Shown: positions 6,996-16,562 of the stretch, in pieces
Layout of the letters: each line of letters opens with the position of its first letter
How positions within the stretch are numbered: position 1 is the first letter of the stretch
Assembly: GCA_017617235.1 (NCBI GenBank)
Contig: JAFZWQ010000027.1
Span: forward strand, 1-64,000
Reading direction: 5' to 3'
Origin: Bacteroidaceae bacterium
Lineage (GTDB): Bacteria > Bacteroidota > Bacteroidia > Bacteroidales > Bacteroidaceae
Length of the DNA: 64,000 nt
The notes under the pieces: generated by a model
What the model was told of the DNA's origin: nothing
The model's database searches: none
The model's input: the letters and a program-made list of their open reading frames with translations, nothing else
Position numbers and translations under genes: made by a program

Positions 6996-7976
6996 TTATA
7001 GATTGGTGTTAGATTCCTTATTTTTATCCTGTCGGAGGAAGAGTCCAGCGAGTATAGTGCCGCTGATGGAGTGCCAAGCACACGAGATGGCGCAGGGTAG
7101 CACGGAGAGCGGCTGGGCGGCAAAGAACGTGCCTGCCAGGACGGTGGCCAGACCTGCGTTCTGCATTCCCACCTCGATGCTGATGGTGCGCTTCTTGGCG
7201 ATATTGAATCGGGCCAGACGACCAGCGCTGTAGCCCAGGATGTAACCCAATGTATTGTGACAGAGTACCACGGCGAAGGTCCAGAGGAACAGTACGAGAC
7301 CACGTGCCACAAGGATATCGTGAACGGTAGAGATGACTCCACCCACGATGCAGGCCAGCGAGGTGACACTGAGGCCGGGCATCAGCGACTGGATGGTGGT
7401 GAAACTTTCGCGCTTGGAATAGGTGTAGTTGAGGAAACATCCGATGCCGACAGGAATTATCGTGACAATCAGGATGTTCAGGAACATGCCGATGGTGTCG
7501 ATTTCGATAATCTCGCCAGCCGTCAGTTGCATGAGCAGGGGTGTCATCACAGGAGCGAGGAGGGTAGAAGCGCAGGTCATGCCCACGGAGTAGGCCACAT
7601 CGCCGTGACAGAGGTAGGACATGATGTTGCTGGACACACCACCCGGACAACAGCCCACCAGCAGTATGCCCAATGCCAGCGCTGGCTCCAAATGGAACAC
7701 ACGTACCAGGAGATAGGCCACACAGGGCATGATGAAGAACTGGGCACATGCGCCAATGAGGATATCCAGTGGACGCTTGGCCAGAATACGGAAATCCTGT
7801 GTGGTGAGCGTGAGTCCCATCGTGAGCATGATGATGCCCAGGATGACGGTTTGCGTGGTGCCTCGTACCCACACGAAGAGATCAGGTACGAAGAAGGTGA
7901 GTATGGCGATGGCTGTTACAAACAGCGAGGCATGCTGTGCCAGCCAACGACTGAGTGTTTGTAGTGAACGGAGCAT
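6996..7976 (-). CDS. Bile acid:sodium symporter family (BASS) transporter
   Basis: This 326-residue integral membrane protein has about nine to ten hydrophobic segments. It carries the family signature around LVGCCPGGVSSNIMSYL and the following TLLAPVMTPLLM. BASS members move organic anions, including bile acids, pantoate and keto acids, with sodium. The substrate cannot be told here. The start MLRSLQTLSRWLAQHASLF lies 6 bases after the folD stop, and the phosphatase follows after 3 bases. This supports a single operon folD-BASS-phosphatase. Confidence 0.85.
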   Translation of the reverse strand: MLRSLQTLSRWLAQHASLFVTAIAILTFFVPDLFVWVRGTTQTVILGIIMLTMGLTLTTQDFRILAKRPLDILIGACAQFFIMPCVAYLLVRVFHLEPALALGILLVGCCPGGVSSNIMSYLCHGDVAYSVGMTCASTLLAPVMTPLLMQLTAGEIIEIDTIGMFLNILIVTIIPVGIGCFLNYTYSKRESFTTIQSLMPGLSVTSLACIVGGVISTVHDILVARGLVLFLWTFAVVLCHNTLGYILGYSAGRLARFNIAKKRTISIEVGMQNAGLATVLAGTFFAAQPLSVLPCAISCAWHSISGTILAGLFLRQDKNKESNTNL

Positions 7977-7982
7977 GGAGCG

Positions 7983-8861
7983 TTAGTTGTAGAATTCGTG
8001 TTTGCCTGCCGACAGCGTATTGAGCATGAGCATGCAGATGGTCATGGGACCAACGCCACCCGGAACGGGAGTGATGTATGCACACTTGGGGGCCACCTCG
8101 TCGAACTTGACGTCGCCATTCAGTCGGAAACCGCTCTTGCGTGTGGCATCGGGGACACGGGTGGTGCCCACGTCAATGACGGTGGCTCCCTCCTTCACCA
8201 TATCGGCAGTAACGAAGTCGGGACGCCCGATGGCGGCAATCAGGATGTCTGCTTGGCGGCATTCTTCCTTCAGGTTCAGGCTGCGGCTGTGGCACACTGT
8301 GACGGTGGAATCGCCATACTGCTTCTGCATCATGAGTTGTGCCATGGGCTTGCCTACAATGTTCGAGCGGCCCAGAACGACACACTTCTTTCCGCTGGTG
8401 GGGATGCCGTAGCGCTTCAGTAGGGTCAGTATGCCCAGGGGCGTAGCAGAGATGAAGCAGGGCAGACCGATGGCCATGCGACCCACGTTGATGGGGTGGA
8501 AACCGTCCACGTCCTTGCGATAGTCGATGGCTTCGATTACTTTCTGCTCGTTGATGTGACGGGGCAGAGGAAGCTGGACGATGAAGCCGTCGATGTTGCT
8601 GTCGCTGTTCAGTCGCGACACGCAATCCAGCAGTTCCTCCTCCGTGATGTCGTCCTCGTAGCGGATGAGGGTGCTTTCGAAGCCGCAGGCCTCGCAGGCC
8701 AGGACTTTATTCTTGACATACGTCTCGCTACCGCCATCGTGACCAACCAGTACGGCTGCCAGGTGGGGGCGTTTGCCGCCCTGGGCAACAATCTTTTCTA
8801 CTTCTTCCTTTATTTCAGCCTTTATGGCAGCGGCTGTTGCCTTTCCGTCGATTAAATTCAT
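7983..8861 (-). CDS. folD: Bifunctional methylenetetrahydrofolate dehydrogenase/cyclohydrolase
   Basis: This 292-residue enzyme of one-carbon metabolism interconverts methylene-, methenyl- and formyl-tetrahydrofolate. The catalytic Tyr/Lys pair is seen as Y48-V-K-N-K52, the NADP-binding turn as [11 protein letters not shown], and the C-terminal signature as [10 protein letters not shown]. Length is normal for FolD. It sits between ffh and the BASS transporter. The 37-base spacer before its start is made of degenerate CCCATAAG-type repeats. Confidence 0.96.
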   Translation of the reverse strand: MNLIDGKATAAAIKAEIKEEVEKIVAQGGKRPHLAAVLVGHDGGSETYVKNKVLACEACGFESTLIRYEDDITEEELLDCVSRLNSDSNIDGFIVQLPLPRHINEQKVIEAIDYRKDVDGFHPINVGRMAIGLPCFISATPLGILTLLKRYGIPTSGKKCVVLGRSNIVGKPMAQLMMQKQYGDSTVTVCHSRSLNLKEECRQADILIAAIGRPDFVTADMVKEGATVIDVGTTRVPDATRKSGFRLNGDVKFDEVAPKCAYITPVPGGVGPMTICMLMLNTLSAGKHEFYN

Positions 8862-8864
8862 TTT

Positions 8865-8898
8865 CTTATGGGGCTTATATGGCTTATGGGCTTATGGG
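8865..8898 (-). repeat. Degenerate tandem repeat in the ffh-folD spacer
   Basis: On the coding strand the spacer consists of about four irregular copies of a nine- to ten-base unit close to CCCATAAG(CC). It fills nearly the whole gap between the ffh stop and the folD start. A similar unit fills the kdgK-eda spacer at 63847-63885, in the same orientation relative to the genes. Confidence 0.7.
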
Positions 8899-10257
8899 TT
8901 AAAGTTTCGGCATTCCGCCGCCAGGCATGGGGGGCATGTTCTTCATCATGTTGGGCAGGTTCTTGCTGGTGACCATTTTCATCATCTTGCGCGTCTGGTC
9001 GAACTGCTTGATGAGTCGGTTCACCTCCTGAATGTTCGTACCGCTACCCTTGGCGATGCGCATGCGGCGGCTGGTGTTCAGCAGCGATGGATTCTCGCGC
9101 TCCTTGGGCGTCATAGAGAGGATGATGGCCTCGATGTTCTTGAAGGCATTGTCGTCGATGTCGATGTCCTTCAGCGCCTTACCCACACCTGGAATCATGC
9201 TGGCCAGGTCCTTGAGGTTGCCCATCTTCTTGATTTGCTGAATCTGGGCGTAGAAGTCATTGAAGTCGAACTGGTTCTTCTTGATGCGCGCCTCCAGTCG
9301 GCGTGCTTCCTTCTCGTCGTACTGCTCCTGTGCCTTCTCCACCAGGCTGACGATGTCGCCCATGCCCAGAATGCGGTCTGCCATACGAGCAGGGTGGAAG
9401 GGGCTGATAGCCTCCATCTTCTCGCCTGTTCCCACAAACTTGATGGGCTTGTCGACAACGGAACGGATAGAGAGGGCTGCACCGCCACGGGTGTCGCCAT
9501 CCAGTTTGGTGAGTACAACACCAGTATAATCCAGGCGGTCGTTGAATTCTTTGGCTGTGTTTACAGCATCCTGACCAGTCATTGCATCCACTACGAACAG
9601 GATTTCGTGGGGATGGATGGCATCCTTGATGTCGCTGATTTGCTGCATCAGTTCCTCGTCGATGGCCAGACGACCGGCAGTATCGACAATAACCACATCG
9701 TTGGCATGCTGACGGGCCTCGTTGATGGCGTGCAGAGCAACCTCGACGGGATCTGTGGCTCCGGGCTCCATATAGACAGGAACATCGATTTGTTCGCCCA
9801 GCACACGCAACTGCTCCATAGCAGCGGGTCGGAACGTATCGCAGGCTGCCAGCAGGGGCTTCTTGAACTGTTTCTCCTTCAGCATCTTGGCCAGTTTGCC
9901 GCTGAAGGTGGTCTTACCCGAACCATTCAAACCTGCCATCAGGATGATGCTGGGGTCGCCCATGCGGCCGGGCAGGTTCAGCTCGGCTGTCTCGCCACCC
10001 ATCAGCAGGGCCAGCTCGTCGTGTACAATCTTCACCATCAACTGGCTGGGACGTACGGCTGTGAGCACGTTCTGGCCCAGGGCCTTCTGCTTCACCGTAT
10101 CGGTAAAGGTTTTGGCAACCTTGTAGTTTACGTCGGCATCCAACAAGGCGCGACGAACATCCTTCAGGGTTTCTGCCACATTGATTTCTGTGATGCGGCC
10201 TTCACCTTTCAGTATCTTAAATGACCTTTCAAGTCTTTCACTTAGGTTCTCAAACAT
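8899..10257 (-). CDS. ffh: Signal recognition particle protein
   Basis: This 452-residue SRP54-type GTPase binds the signal recognition particle RNA and targets nascent membrane proteins to FtsY and the translocon. The N domain occupies about 1-95. The G domain has its P-loop GLNGSGKTT at 109-117, then DTFRPAA, DTAGR (192-196) and TKLDGD (250-255). The methionine-rich M domain runs to the end (NMMKNMPPMPGGGMPKL). No SRP RNA gene was recognised nearby. Confidence 0.97.
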   Translation of the reverse strand: MFENLSERLERSFKILKGEGRITEINVAETLKDVRRALLDADVNYKVAKTFTDTVKQKALGQNVLTAVRPSQLMVKIVHDELALLMGGETAELNLPGRMGDPSIILMAGLNGSGKTTFSGKLAKMLKEKQFKKPLLAACDTFRPAAMEQLRVLGEQIDVPVYMEPGATDPVEVALHAINEARQHANDVVIVDTAGRLAIDEELMQQISDIKDAIHPHEILFVVDAMTGQDAVNTAKEFNDRLDYTGVVLTKLDGDTRGGAALSIRSVVDKPIKFVGTGEKMEAISPFHPARMADRILGMGDIVSLVEKAQEQYDEKEARRLEARIKKNQFDFNDFYAQIQQIKKMGNLKDLASMIPGVGKALKDIDIDDNAFKNIEAIILSMTPKERENPSLLNTSRRMRIAKGSGTNIQEVNRLIKQFDQTRKMMKMVTSKNLPNMMKNMPPMPGGGMPKL

Positions 10258-10263
10258 ATATTT

Positions 10264-10297
10264 TAATTATGAATTATACATTGTGAATTATGAATTA
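10264..10297 (-). repeat. Degenerate ATAATTCA repeat in the yggS-ffh spacer
   Basis: The 40-base spacer contains two near copies of ATAATTCATAATT separated by about six bases on the coding strand. It is another example of simple repeats confined to operon spacers. No promoter is evident, so ffh is probably read from upstream. Confidence 0.6.
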
Positions 10298-10963
10298 TCA
10301 GTACTGTCGCTGTCCGAATATCTTGCTGCCCACGCGTATCATCGTGCTGCCGTGACGGAGGGCGATGAGGTAGTCATCCGACATGCCCCACGAACACTCG
10401 CAGAAACTTGCCTCCTGGGCGAAGTAGAGCTCTTTGGCACGAAGGAAGAACTGGTGGGCGGTGTCGAATTCGTGGGCAATCTGCTGCTCGTCGTCGGTGA
10501 GCGATGCCATGCACATGATGCCGTGTATCTCGGCTCCCTGCATCTCGCGCCATTCACCGCTCTGGAGGAAGGCTTCGGCCTCTTCGACAGAGAACCCGAA
10601 CTTTGTTTCTTCCTGTGCCACATGCAGTTGCAGCAGGCAGGGTATGCGTCTGCCGCACTTGATGCCCTGTTTGCTGATTTCTGCCAGCAGCTTGGGCGTA
10701 TCGACAGCGTGGATGAGACTGACGTAGGGCGCAAGGTATTTCACTTTGTTGGTTTGCAGGTGGCCGATGAAGTGCCACTCGATGTCCTTTGGCAACGATT
10801 CGTATTTGCGTTGCAGTTCCTGGACATGACTTTCGCCAAACGCCCTTTGTCCCGCCTGGTAGGCCTGCATGATGGCCTCCTCAGGGTGGTATTTCGACAC
10901 AGCAACCAGACGGACTCCCGCTGGCAAACTTGCCGTTATGTTCCTAATTTCCTCACCAATCAT
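10298..10963 (-). CDS. YggS-type PLP homeostasis protein
   Basis: This 221-residue protein belongs to the YggS/PLPBP (PROSC) family. It binds pyridoxal phosphate on a single TIM barrel without known enzymatic activity and helps vitamin B6 and amino acid balance. The PLP lysine is K24 in LVAVSKYHP. Other conserved parts are FGESHVQEL, WHFIGHLQTNKVK and the C-terminal GMSDDYLIALRHGSTMIRVG. Length is typical. It lies 36 bases after DUF4494, across a spacer of GATTTAGAG-like repeats. Confidence 0.93.
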   Translation of the reverse strand: MIGEEIRNITASLPAGVRLVAVSKYHPEEAIMQAYQAGQRAFGESHVQELQRKYESLPKDIEWHFIGHLQTNKVKYLAPYVSLIHAVDTPKLLAEISKQGIKCGRRIPCLLQLHVAQEETKFGFSVEEAEAFLQSGEWREMQGAEIHGIMCMASLTDDEQQIAHEFDTAHQFFLRAKELYFAQEASFCECSWGMSDDYLIALRHGSTMIRVGSKIFGQRQY

Positions 10964-10999
10964 ACTCTCTAACCTCTAAATCACCAAATCTCTAAATCC

Positions 11000-11440
11000 C
11001 TAATCTTTCTTCTCGTAGTGGAATACGTCGAGGATGGCGGTTTCGGATACAGCCGTCAGTTGCCAGTCGCCCATGGTGCCTGCCATTCCTTTCTCCAGGT
11101 TGGCAACTGCGGTCTTTAGGTCGCGGGCTTGCACCAGCATGGTCTGCGAGGTGCGTTTCTCTGCTGCCGTCTTCTCGTCCAGCGTGATGAAGGTGACCTT
11201 CGTGCGGTACCAGCGGTCGTCGTTATTGTCCGTACTTTCCATCAGCTCTGCCACACGGGCCTTCTTGATGCCGGCTACTTCGTATTCGCCGCTCATATAC
11301 GGCTCCACCTCCTCCAGGAAGCGGCGCTCGGCCTCGGTAAAGGTCAGGGCATCCACCATGTATGTTTCTGTAACTTTCTTTATCTTTCCGTCCTCCATTG
11401 TTTTGTCGTAACGGATTTTGCATTCAAACCAAATTGCCAT
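11000..11440 (-). CDS. DUF4494 family protein
   Basis: This 146-residue cytoplasmic protein begins MAIWFECKIRYDKTMEDGK and matches the DUF4494 family, found almost only in Bacteroidota. It has no catalytic motif that I can recognise. The ATG at 11440 was chosen because a TAnnTTTG box lies at 11479-11486. A longer in-frame extension up to 11590 would start upstream of that promoter and run through the end of the YgiQ gene. The Lys/Thr/Glu-rich sequence has regular alternating strands. It heads the run DUF4494-yggS-ffh-folD. Confidence 0.85.
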   Translation of the reverse strand: MAIWFECKIRYDKTMEDGKIKKVTETYMVDALTFTEAERRFLEEVEPYMSGEYEVAGIKKARVAELMESTDNNDDRWYRTKVTFITLDEKTAAEKRTSQTMLVQARDLKTAVANLEKGMAGTMGDWQLTAVSETAILDVFHYEKKD

Positions 11441-11478
11441 AATACATTGTTCTTTTGTTAACTTTTCATTTCGAGGTG

Positions 11479-11486
11479 CAAAGATA
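11479..11486 (-). promoter_or_regulatory. -7 promoter element of the DUF4494-yggS-ffh-folD run
   Basis: The minus strand reads TATCTTTG followed by CACC, 38 bases before the DUF4494 start and just downstream of the YgiQ stop. It probably drives the whole minus-strand run that follows. Confidence 0.75.
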
Positions 11487-11493
11487 CATAAAA

Positions 11494-13296
11494 TTACTCG
11501 AAAAAGTATTGCTTTTGTCGTTTTTTCTCCTCCGGAGTTTTGGCGGAGAAGACGGGTTGCATGGTGTAGGGGTGATAGCCGGTAGCCCATGTTTCAGTGC
11601 TAACGGTCATGGGAGTGGGCGTAAAGTCCTGCACCTGTTCCAGGTGGAAACCCATCGGACGAAGCTCTGCTGCCAGTCGGGCCATGTCCTGTTCACGACA
11701 GCCCGGATGACTGCTGATGAAGTAGGGAATAATCTGCTGACGCAAACCAGCGCGTTGGCAGGTGCGGTCGAATATGGCCTTGAACTGGTGGAATTGCGAG
11801 AAGGACGGCTTGCGCATGAGTTGCAGCACGTGGTCCTCCGTATGTTCAGGTGCCACCTTCAGTCGTCCGCTGACGTGTCGCGTAATGAGTTCCTGGGTAT
11901 ATTCGCGAGCCGCCTGATTCAGCTGGCTGTCTTTCCAATCGTGCAGCAACAGGTCGTAGCGCACGCCGCTGCCTATGAAGCTCTTCTTCACGCCAGGCAA
12001 TTTATCGACAGCCCGATAGATGTCCAACAGCGGACGATGGTCGCCATTGAGGTTGGGGCATATTTGCGGATGGATACACGACGGACGCTTGCACTTTGCA
12101 CATATCGACTGGTCCTTGCCGTGCATTTGGTACATGTTTGCCGAAGGACCGCCCAGGTCGCTGATATAGCCTTTATAATCGGGCATCTCCGTTACTTTCT
12201 TTACCTCTTTTAATATGCTCTCTTTGGAACGGCTGGCGATGAATTTGCCCTGATGGGCCGATATGGTGCAGAAGGCACAGCCGCCAAAACAGCCGCGATG
12301 CAGGCATACCGAGTGGCGAATCATCTCGTAGGCGGGAATGCGCTTGCCCTTGTATTTGGGATGTGGCAGGCGTGTGTAGGGAAGGTCGAACGAATGGTCC
12401 AGCTCCTCCGTAGTGAGTGGGGGATAGGGCGGCGTTACGACGATGTGCTTGCCCTCGGCCTTCTGTACGAGTGTCTGGGCGTGTATCTTGTTGCTTTCCT
12501 CCTCGATGTGACGGAAGTTCTCGGCCTGTTTCTTGGGTTCTGCCACACATTCCTCGTGGGGATGCAACACGATGCTGTCCTGCTGGGCAAATGTAGGCAG
12601 GGCGTCGTAAACGGCTACTGTCTGCGGAAGCTGCTCTTCGCCCAAAAGGGCTTTTGCAAAAGCTTCGCGTCCGATGCACGCTTCTCCGTTTTCGTCGTAA
12701 CTGAGCGATGGGTCGTAGTCCTCAATCATGGAGGTCAGACGATGCGACATTTCGATGGTCGGCTTCTCTCCCATACCATAGACGATGAGGTCGGCTCCGG
12801 AGGGCAGCAGTATGCTGGGCAGGAAGCGGTCCTGCCAATAGTCGTAGTGCGTGAGTCGACGAAGGCTGGCCTCGATGCCGCCCAGTACGATGGGCACATC
12901 GGGATACAACTGGCGCAGGATGCGGCTGTAGACGATGGTTGGGTATTCGGGTCGCATATCGTGGCGTCCGTCTGGCGAATAGGCATCTTCGCTACGCAGT
13001 CGGCGAGCCGCAGTATACTTGTTCACCATAGAATCCATGCAGCCTGGGGCAATGCCGAACCACAGACGGGGGCGCCCTAGACGACGGAAGTCGCGATAGT
13101 CGCCGTGCCAGTCGGGTTGTGGAACGATGGCTACGCGCAAGCCTTCAGCCTCGAGGATGCGACCAATGACGGCTGCCCCAAACGAAGGGTGGTCGACATA
13201 GGCGTCGCCCGAGAACAGGATGACGTCTGCCTGTTCCCAGCCACGCAACTCCATTTCCTTGCGTGTGGTAGGTAGCCAACGGGTTACCTCATTCAT
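11494..13296 (-). CDS. YgiQ-family radical SAM protein
   Basis: This 600-residue protein has the YgiQ architecture: an N-terminal region with B12-binding-like character (DVILFSGDAYVDHPSFGAA), then a radical SAM domain. The [4Fe-4S] cysteines are C336, C340 and C343 in RGCFGGCAFC. Family members (UPF0313) have no established reaction. A C-terminal domain with APEHTEDHVL and a tail ending in KKRQKQYFFE completes it. It overlaps the preceding small gene by 8 bases, so the two are probably translationally coupled. Confidence 0.9.
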   Translation of the reverse strand: MNEVTRWLPTTRKEMELRGWEQADVILFSGDAYVDHPSFGAAVIGRILEAEGLRVAIVPQPDWHGDYRDFRRLGRPRLWFGIAPGCMDSMVNKYTAARRLRSEDAYSPDGRHDMRPEYPTIVYSRILRQLYPDVPIVLGGIEASLRRLTHYDYWQDRFLPSILLPSGADLIVYGMGEKPTIEMSHRLTSMIEDYDPSLSYDENGEACIGREAFAKALLGEEQLPQTVAVYDALPTFAQQDSIVLHPHEECVAEPKKQAENFRHIEEESNKIHAQTLVQKAEGKHIVVTPPYPPLTTEELDHSFDLPYTRLPHPKYKGKRIPAYEMIRHSVCLHRGCFGGCAFCTISAHQGKFIASRSKESILKEVKKVTEMPDYKGYISDLGGPSANMYQMHGKDQSICAKCKRPSCIHPQICPNLNGDHRPLLDIYRAVDKLPGVKKSFIGSGVRYDLLLHDWKDSQLNQAAREYTQELITRHVSGRLKVAPEHTEDHVLQLMRKPSFSQFHQFKAIFDRTCQRAGLRQQIIPYFISSHPGCREQDMARLAAELRPMGFHLEQVQDFTPTPMTVSTETWATGYHPYTMQPVFSAKTPEEKKRQKQYFFE

Positions 13297-13579
13297 CGTT
13301 TATGCTCAGGAAGAGGAGGATGAGTTGGTGGAGTCCGTAGGCTTTCATGTTGTCGTGGAAGAGGACTTCCTGACACAGATTCAGCAGGGCGGTGTCGTCG
13401 CTGTTGCGTTCCAGCAGCGAACGGACGTTGAGACGCAACTTCTCCAGGACATTCTCGTCGACAATGCCGTTGCTGTCCAGCAGGTCGGCAAGTAACGCAT
13501 AGCGCTTCAGGGTCTCCAGGTGCTCGTCGGTAATGGTGAGGGTTCGCGAGCCCTTGATGTTTGTGTTGATGGTGTACAT
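13289..13579 (-). CDS. Small conserved-looking protein of unknown function
   Basis: This 96-residue acidic protein is predicted to be mostly helical (LETLKRYALLADLLDSNG, VLEKLRLNVRSLLER, LLNLCQEVLFHDN). It has no signal or membrane segment and I do not recognise a family. Its stop overlaps the start of the YgiQ gene by 8 bases, and it follows the large secreted protein by 9 bases, so it is an operon member. Reading frame and overlap geometry support it as real. Confidence 0.7.
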   Translation of the reverse strand: MYTINTNIKGSRTLTITDEHLETLKRYALLADLLDSNGIVDENVLEKLRLNVRSLLERNSDDTALLNLCQEVLFHDNMKAYGLHQLILLFLSINDE

Positions 13580-13588
13580 ATCTTCAGT

Positions 13589-16558
13589 TTATTTGTTTAG
13601 CAAAAAGTTTAGCGAGGCGCCCAGGATGGCGCGACGGGTTTCGGATTCACGTATGCATTCCAGGGGGAAGCCGTAGGTCAGGGTGCGGTTCTGTCTGCCC
13701 AGATAGGCAACGGCAAGCGATGTGGGTTGGGTGGCAGATGTGATGCTGGTGAAGGCGTCTGACGTTGGTGCCATCACGCTGAGCCGTCGGATGGCGTAGC
13801 GTTCCTCGTTGGGCACGCAGTAGAGGTTGAATGTGGTGTTCATGCCCGTAAGTCCGCATGAGTTTTCGCTCAGGGCGTAGGTGCCGTCGGGTATCAGGTG
13901 AAGCACGTTCGAGGCGAATTGCGGGTCGACTTCCTCGCTGATGTAGGCACCGCTGACCAGCAACGAGCCGCCAGCTTTGCTGAATGCCTCGAGCTGGGTG
14001 TACAGTTTGCTGGAGAAGGCGGGTCGTGCGTTCATGCTGTATCCGTCGTTCCGCTGTGCGCCCAGTATCAGGTCGATGAGTTGATAGCCGCCCGATGTCC
14101 GTTCCTGTTCGAAGGCAGATAGCGAGCAGGAGGAGAAACTCAGGGTGGCATCCGTCTGCATGAAATCGCGGGCATGCAGGGTGGGGAAGTCGAAGGTGTT
14201 GCCTGCCAGCAGCATTTCCGACAGTTCGTTACTGCTGTATCCAATCTCCTCGGTATCAGCCTTTCCGTATCCTTCCTTGCTGAACGTCCGTTGACGTCCG
14301 CAATAGCTGGTGCTGTGCTGATAGACCACACCTGGGTCTATGTCGAAGTCGAATCCTCTGGTGGAATCCGTATCTATGGGTTGCGGGCCTGCCAGACGCG
14401 TAAAGCCGTTGACGATGAGTATGCGGCTTCGTTCGGAAATGGAGGCAAAGGCGCAGAGCTCCTCGCTGGGCATGCTGATGCCGCCTTCGTTGAAGGCACG
14501 CACCTGGTACTTTGTCAGTCGGCCTCGCCTGATGGGCAGTTTCACCTGGGTGTAGTAGGTCTTGGTGCCATTGTCGTATCCCATCTCGCCTTCGCTGGTG
14601 TACACGATGTATCCCAGGGGCTGTGCGGAATAGTCGGCTGGGTCTTCTGTCGGCTTCCAGGACAGCAGGACGGAATCGCCGCTGGACGTCAGACAGGCGG
14701 CAAAGTCCTTTATGGGCAGGGGTTGGGTGATGTAGCCGTCGCGCTGGTGGGCTGATGCGATGTATCTGAGCACACCTTTATATACGGCTCTCGACAGCAG
14801 CATCTTGAAGGTTGGGTCGTGCCCTCTCAACAGGTCGGCATAATTCTGGTGCGAGAGGGTCTCGAGAATCATGCCGGGCACTTGTGGGACGCGTGTCTCG
14901 CTGTAGTTACGGTCGTAGATTTGGCGACGGTTCCAGCGGCCGCAGGATGTGCGGAGGTCCTCGTCGACTTGGCTCATCACCATATCACAGAGGTCGCGCG
15001 ACATCATTCGGGACCTGAGGCTGGGGTACAGCCCTTCTGCCAACAGCCCCTCGTAGTCGCCTTGTGTGTGGATGCCCGTCGTGTAGATGCCCAGGGTGCC
15101 TATGAGGCTGTTGTCCGTACGGAAACCAGCATCGCTGTGAACGGCCAGCGAGAGTTCGATGGGAACACACAATCCGCTGTCGCCAGGCAGGTAAACGGAG
15201 CCGCGAGCCATGCGGTTGGTCATGAGGGAACGTATGTTGATGTCCTCGGCATAGTCGTTTACCCCTTCCTTATTCTTATAGAGGCTGTAGGGCATTCCGG
15301 CCCATTGGGCGTAGTAGCGGCTGCCTTCCAGATAGCGGGGCAGTCCGCTTCGTACGAAGGCATGCAGGGAATCGCCTCGCGAGATGTTGCCCATGCCGCC
15401 TCCGAAACGAACGGCATCGGCTGTTACCACACCTCTGTAGTTGCTCAGGTTCGACAGCATGACACAGTTCTCGCTGCTCTTGCCTGCTGCGAAGTCGAAA
15501 GTTCCCAGATAGACCCACGTGCCGCCGCCCATCTTTTGGTTTACGCGGAAGCGGGTCGAGATGCCTCGATGGCGAACGGTGTATTCCGCATCGCTGACGC
15601 TGGTGGGCAATGTGGCGTAGCTGACATAGACGGCATATTGCCCGTTGCAGGGCAGGTTGGGTTGCCAGACGATTTGGCTCAGCTGGCGTTTGCGTGGCTG
15701 TGCCTCTGCCTTGCGGCAAGTGCCTGCCTCGAAGGGGTTCTCGCCATCGAAGTATATGTCCTGCACGTGGCGGAAACCCGTGCCTGCTGTCTCCCATTCG
15801 TATGCGCCGTTCGTTTCTGTATAGCTGTCTGCGGGGCTGTCGTTGTCGACTATCACCTCCTCGCGTTGCCAGTCGCGTTCCCTGGGGCTGAAGACAACGG
15901 CTCCTGCATTCTCGAGCATGGGCATGAGGAAGGGCACGACGAATGACTGGGTGAAGATGTCCTCGCTGGTGCAGTAGAGTTGTGGGCGCTGCCATCGCCA
16001 AAGGCCCTTATTGGTGTCGTAGTATCGCCCGTGGCTGGCCCATACGGCAAGGTGCGAACCCTGCAGCCCGTGGGTAATCTCGAAGGGTCGCGACAGGGGC
16101 GTCACCCAGGCGTTTCCCTTGTATTCCAACTCTCCCCAGCGTCGTTTGTCGGCTGTGGTATCGCTGAGGGCCAGGGGGATGAGTTCCTCGATGGGTGTTC
16201 CGTTGGCCAGAATGGTGATTCGATACGTGTTGTAGGGTGGTGGCATCAGTCGTTCCACATCGCGACGGATGCGTCGAACGGCCTCTGGGGTAAAGGGCTG
16301 TGCGGCAAAGCCGGCATTGGCATAGAGGCGAACGGTGCGTTCCTTGGCGTCCACCTCTACGTTCGTCAGGCGGATAGGGTCGGCACTCGAATAGGAGGTG
16401 GTGGTGTAGTTGGCGAAATAGTCGGCCAGACGGCGCTGGATGGTTGTCGCGTTCTGGGCAAAGAGGCTGGATGCCAGCGTGAAAACGAGAATATGAGAAA
16501 GCAGTAGAATCCGCTTTCCCATATTCCTGTTTCTATATCTGTCCGACGTCTTTCTCAT
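13589..16558 (-). CDS. Large secreted amidase/golvesin-like protein
   Basis: This protein of up to 989 residues has a signal peptide. The ATG at 16558 follows the acyltransferase stop by 4 bases. An ATG at 16522 (MGKRILLLSHIL) would give a more usual signal peptide. An AVWASHGRYYD segment (about 190) and a later LSLAVHSDAGF (about 475) resemble the metal-binding His motifs of N-acetylmuramoyl-L-alanine amidases. The region between contains a beta-rich golvesin-like insert (YAVYVSYATLP, GGGTWVYLGTFDF). An FN3-like segment follows near residue 650. Proteins of this shape are often labelled xanthan lyase in Bacteroidales without evidence. Peptidoglycan cleavage is the more likely activity, but this is inference. 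Confidence 0.7.
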   Translation of the reverse strand: MRKTSDRYRNRNMGKRILLLSHILVFTLASSLFAQNATTIQRRLADYFANYTTTSYSSADPIRLTNVEVDAKERTVRLYANAGFAAQPFTPEAVRRIRRDVERLMPPPYNTYRITILANGTPIEELIPLALSDTTADKRRWGELEYKGNAWVTPLSRPFEITHGLQGSHLAVWASHGRYYDTNKGLWRWQRPQLYCTSEDIFTQSFVVPFLMPMLENAGAVVFSPRERDWQREEVIVDNDSPADSYTETNGAYEWETAGTGFRHVQDIYFDGENPFEAGTCRKAEAQPRKRQLSQIVWQPNLPCNGQYAVYVSYATLPTSVSDAEYTVRHRGISTRFRVNQKMGGGTWVYLGTFDFAAGKSSENCVMLSNLSNYRGVVTADAVRFGGGMGNISRGDSLHAFVRSGLPRYLEGSRYYAQWAGMPYSLYKNKEGVNDYAEDINIRSLMTNRMARGSVYLPGDSGLCVPIELSLAVHSDAGFRTDNSLIGTLGIYTTGIHTQGDYEGLLAEGLYPSLRSRMMSRDLCDMVMSQVDEDLRTSCGRWNRRQIYDRNYSETRVPQVPGMILETLSHQNYADLLRGHDPTFKMLLSRAVYKGVLRYIASAHQRDGYITQPLPIKDFAACLTSSGDSVLLSWKPTEDPADYSAQPLGYIVYTSEGEMGYDNGTKTYYTQVKLPIRRGRLTKYQVRAFNEGGISMPSEELCAFASISERSRILIVNGFTRLAGPQPIDTDSTRGFDFDIDPGVVYQHSTSYCGRQRTFSKEGYGKADTEEIGYSSNELSEMLLAGNTFDFPTLHARDFMQTDATLSFSSCSLSAFEQERTSGGYQLIDLILGAQRNDGYSMNARPAFSSKLYTQLEAFSKAGGSLLVSGAYISEEVDPQFASNVLHLIPDGTYALSENSCGLTGMNTTFNLYCVPNEERYAIRRLSVMAPTSDAFTSITSATQPTSLAVAYLGRQNRTLTYGFPLECIRESETRRAILGASLNFLLNK

Positions 16559-16562
16559 GCGT

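Noticed and set aside
8866..10300. SRP RNA gene near ffh
   Set aside because: No sequence with the conserved SRP RNA tetraloop hairpin was recognised around ffh, and the spacers are too short.
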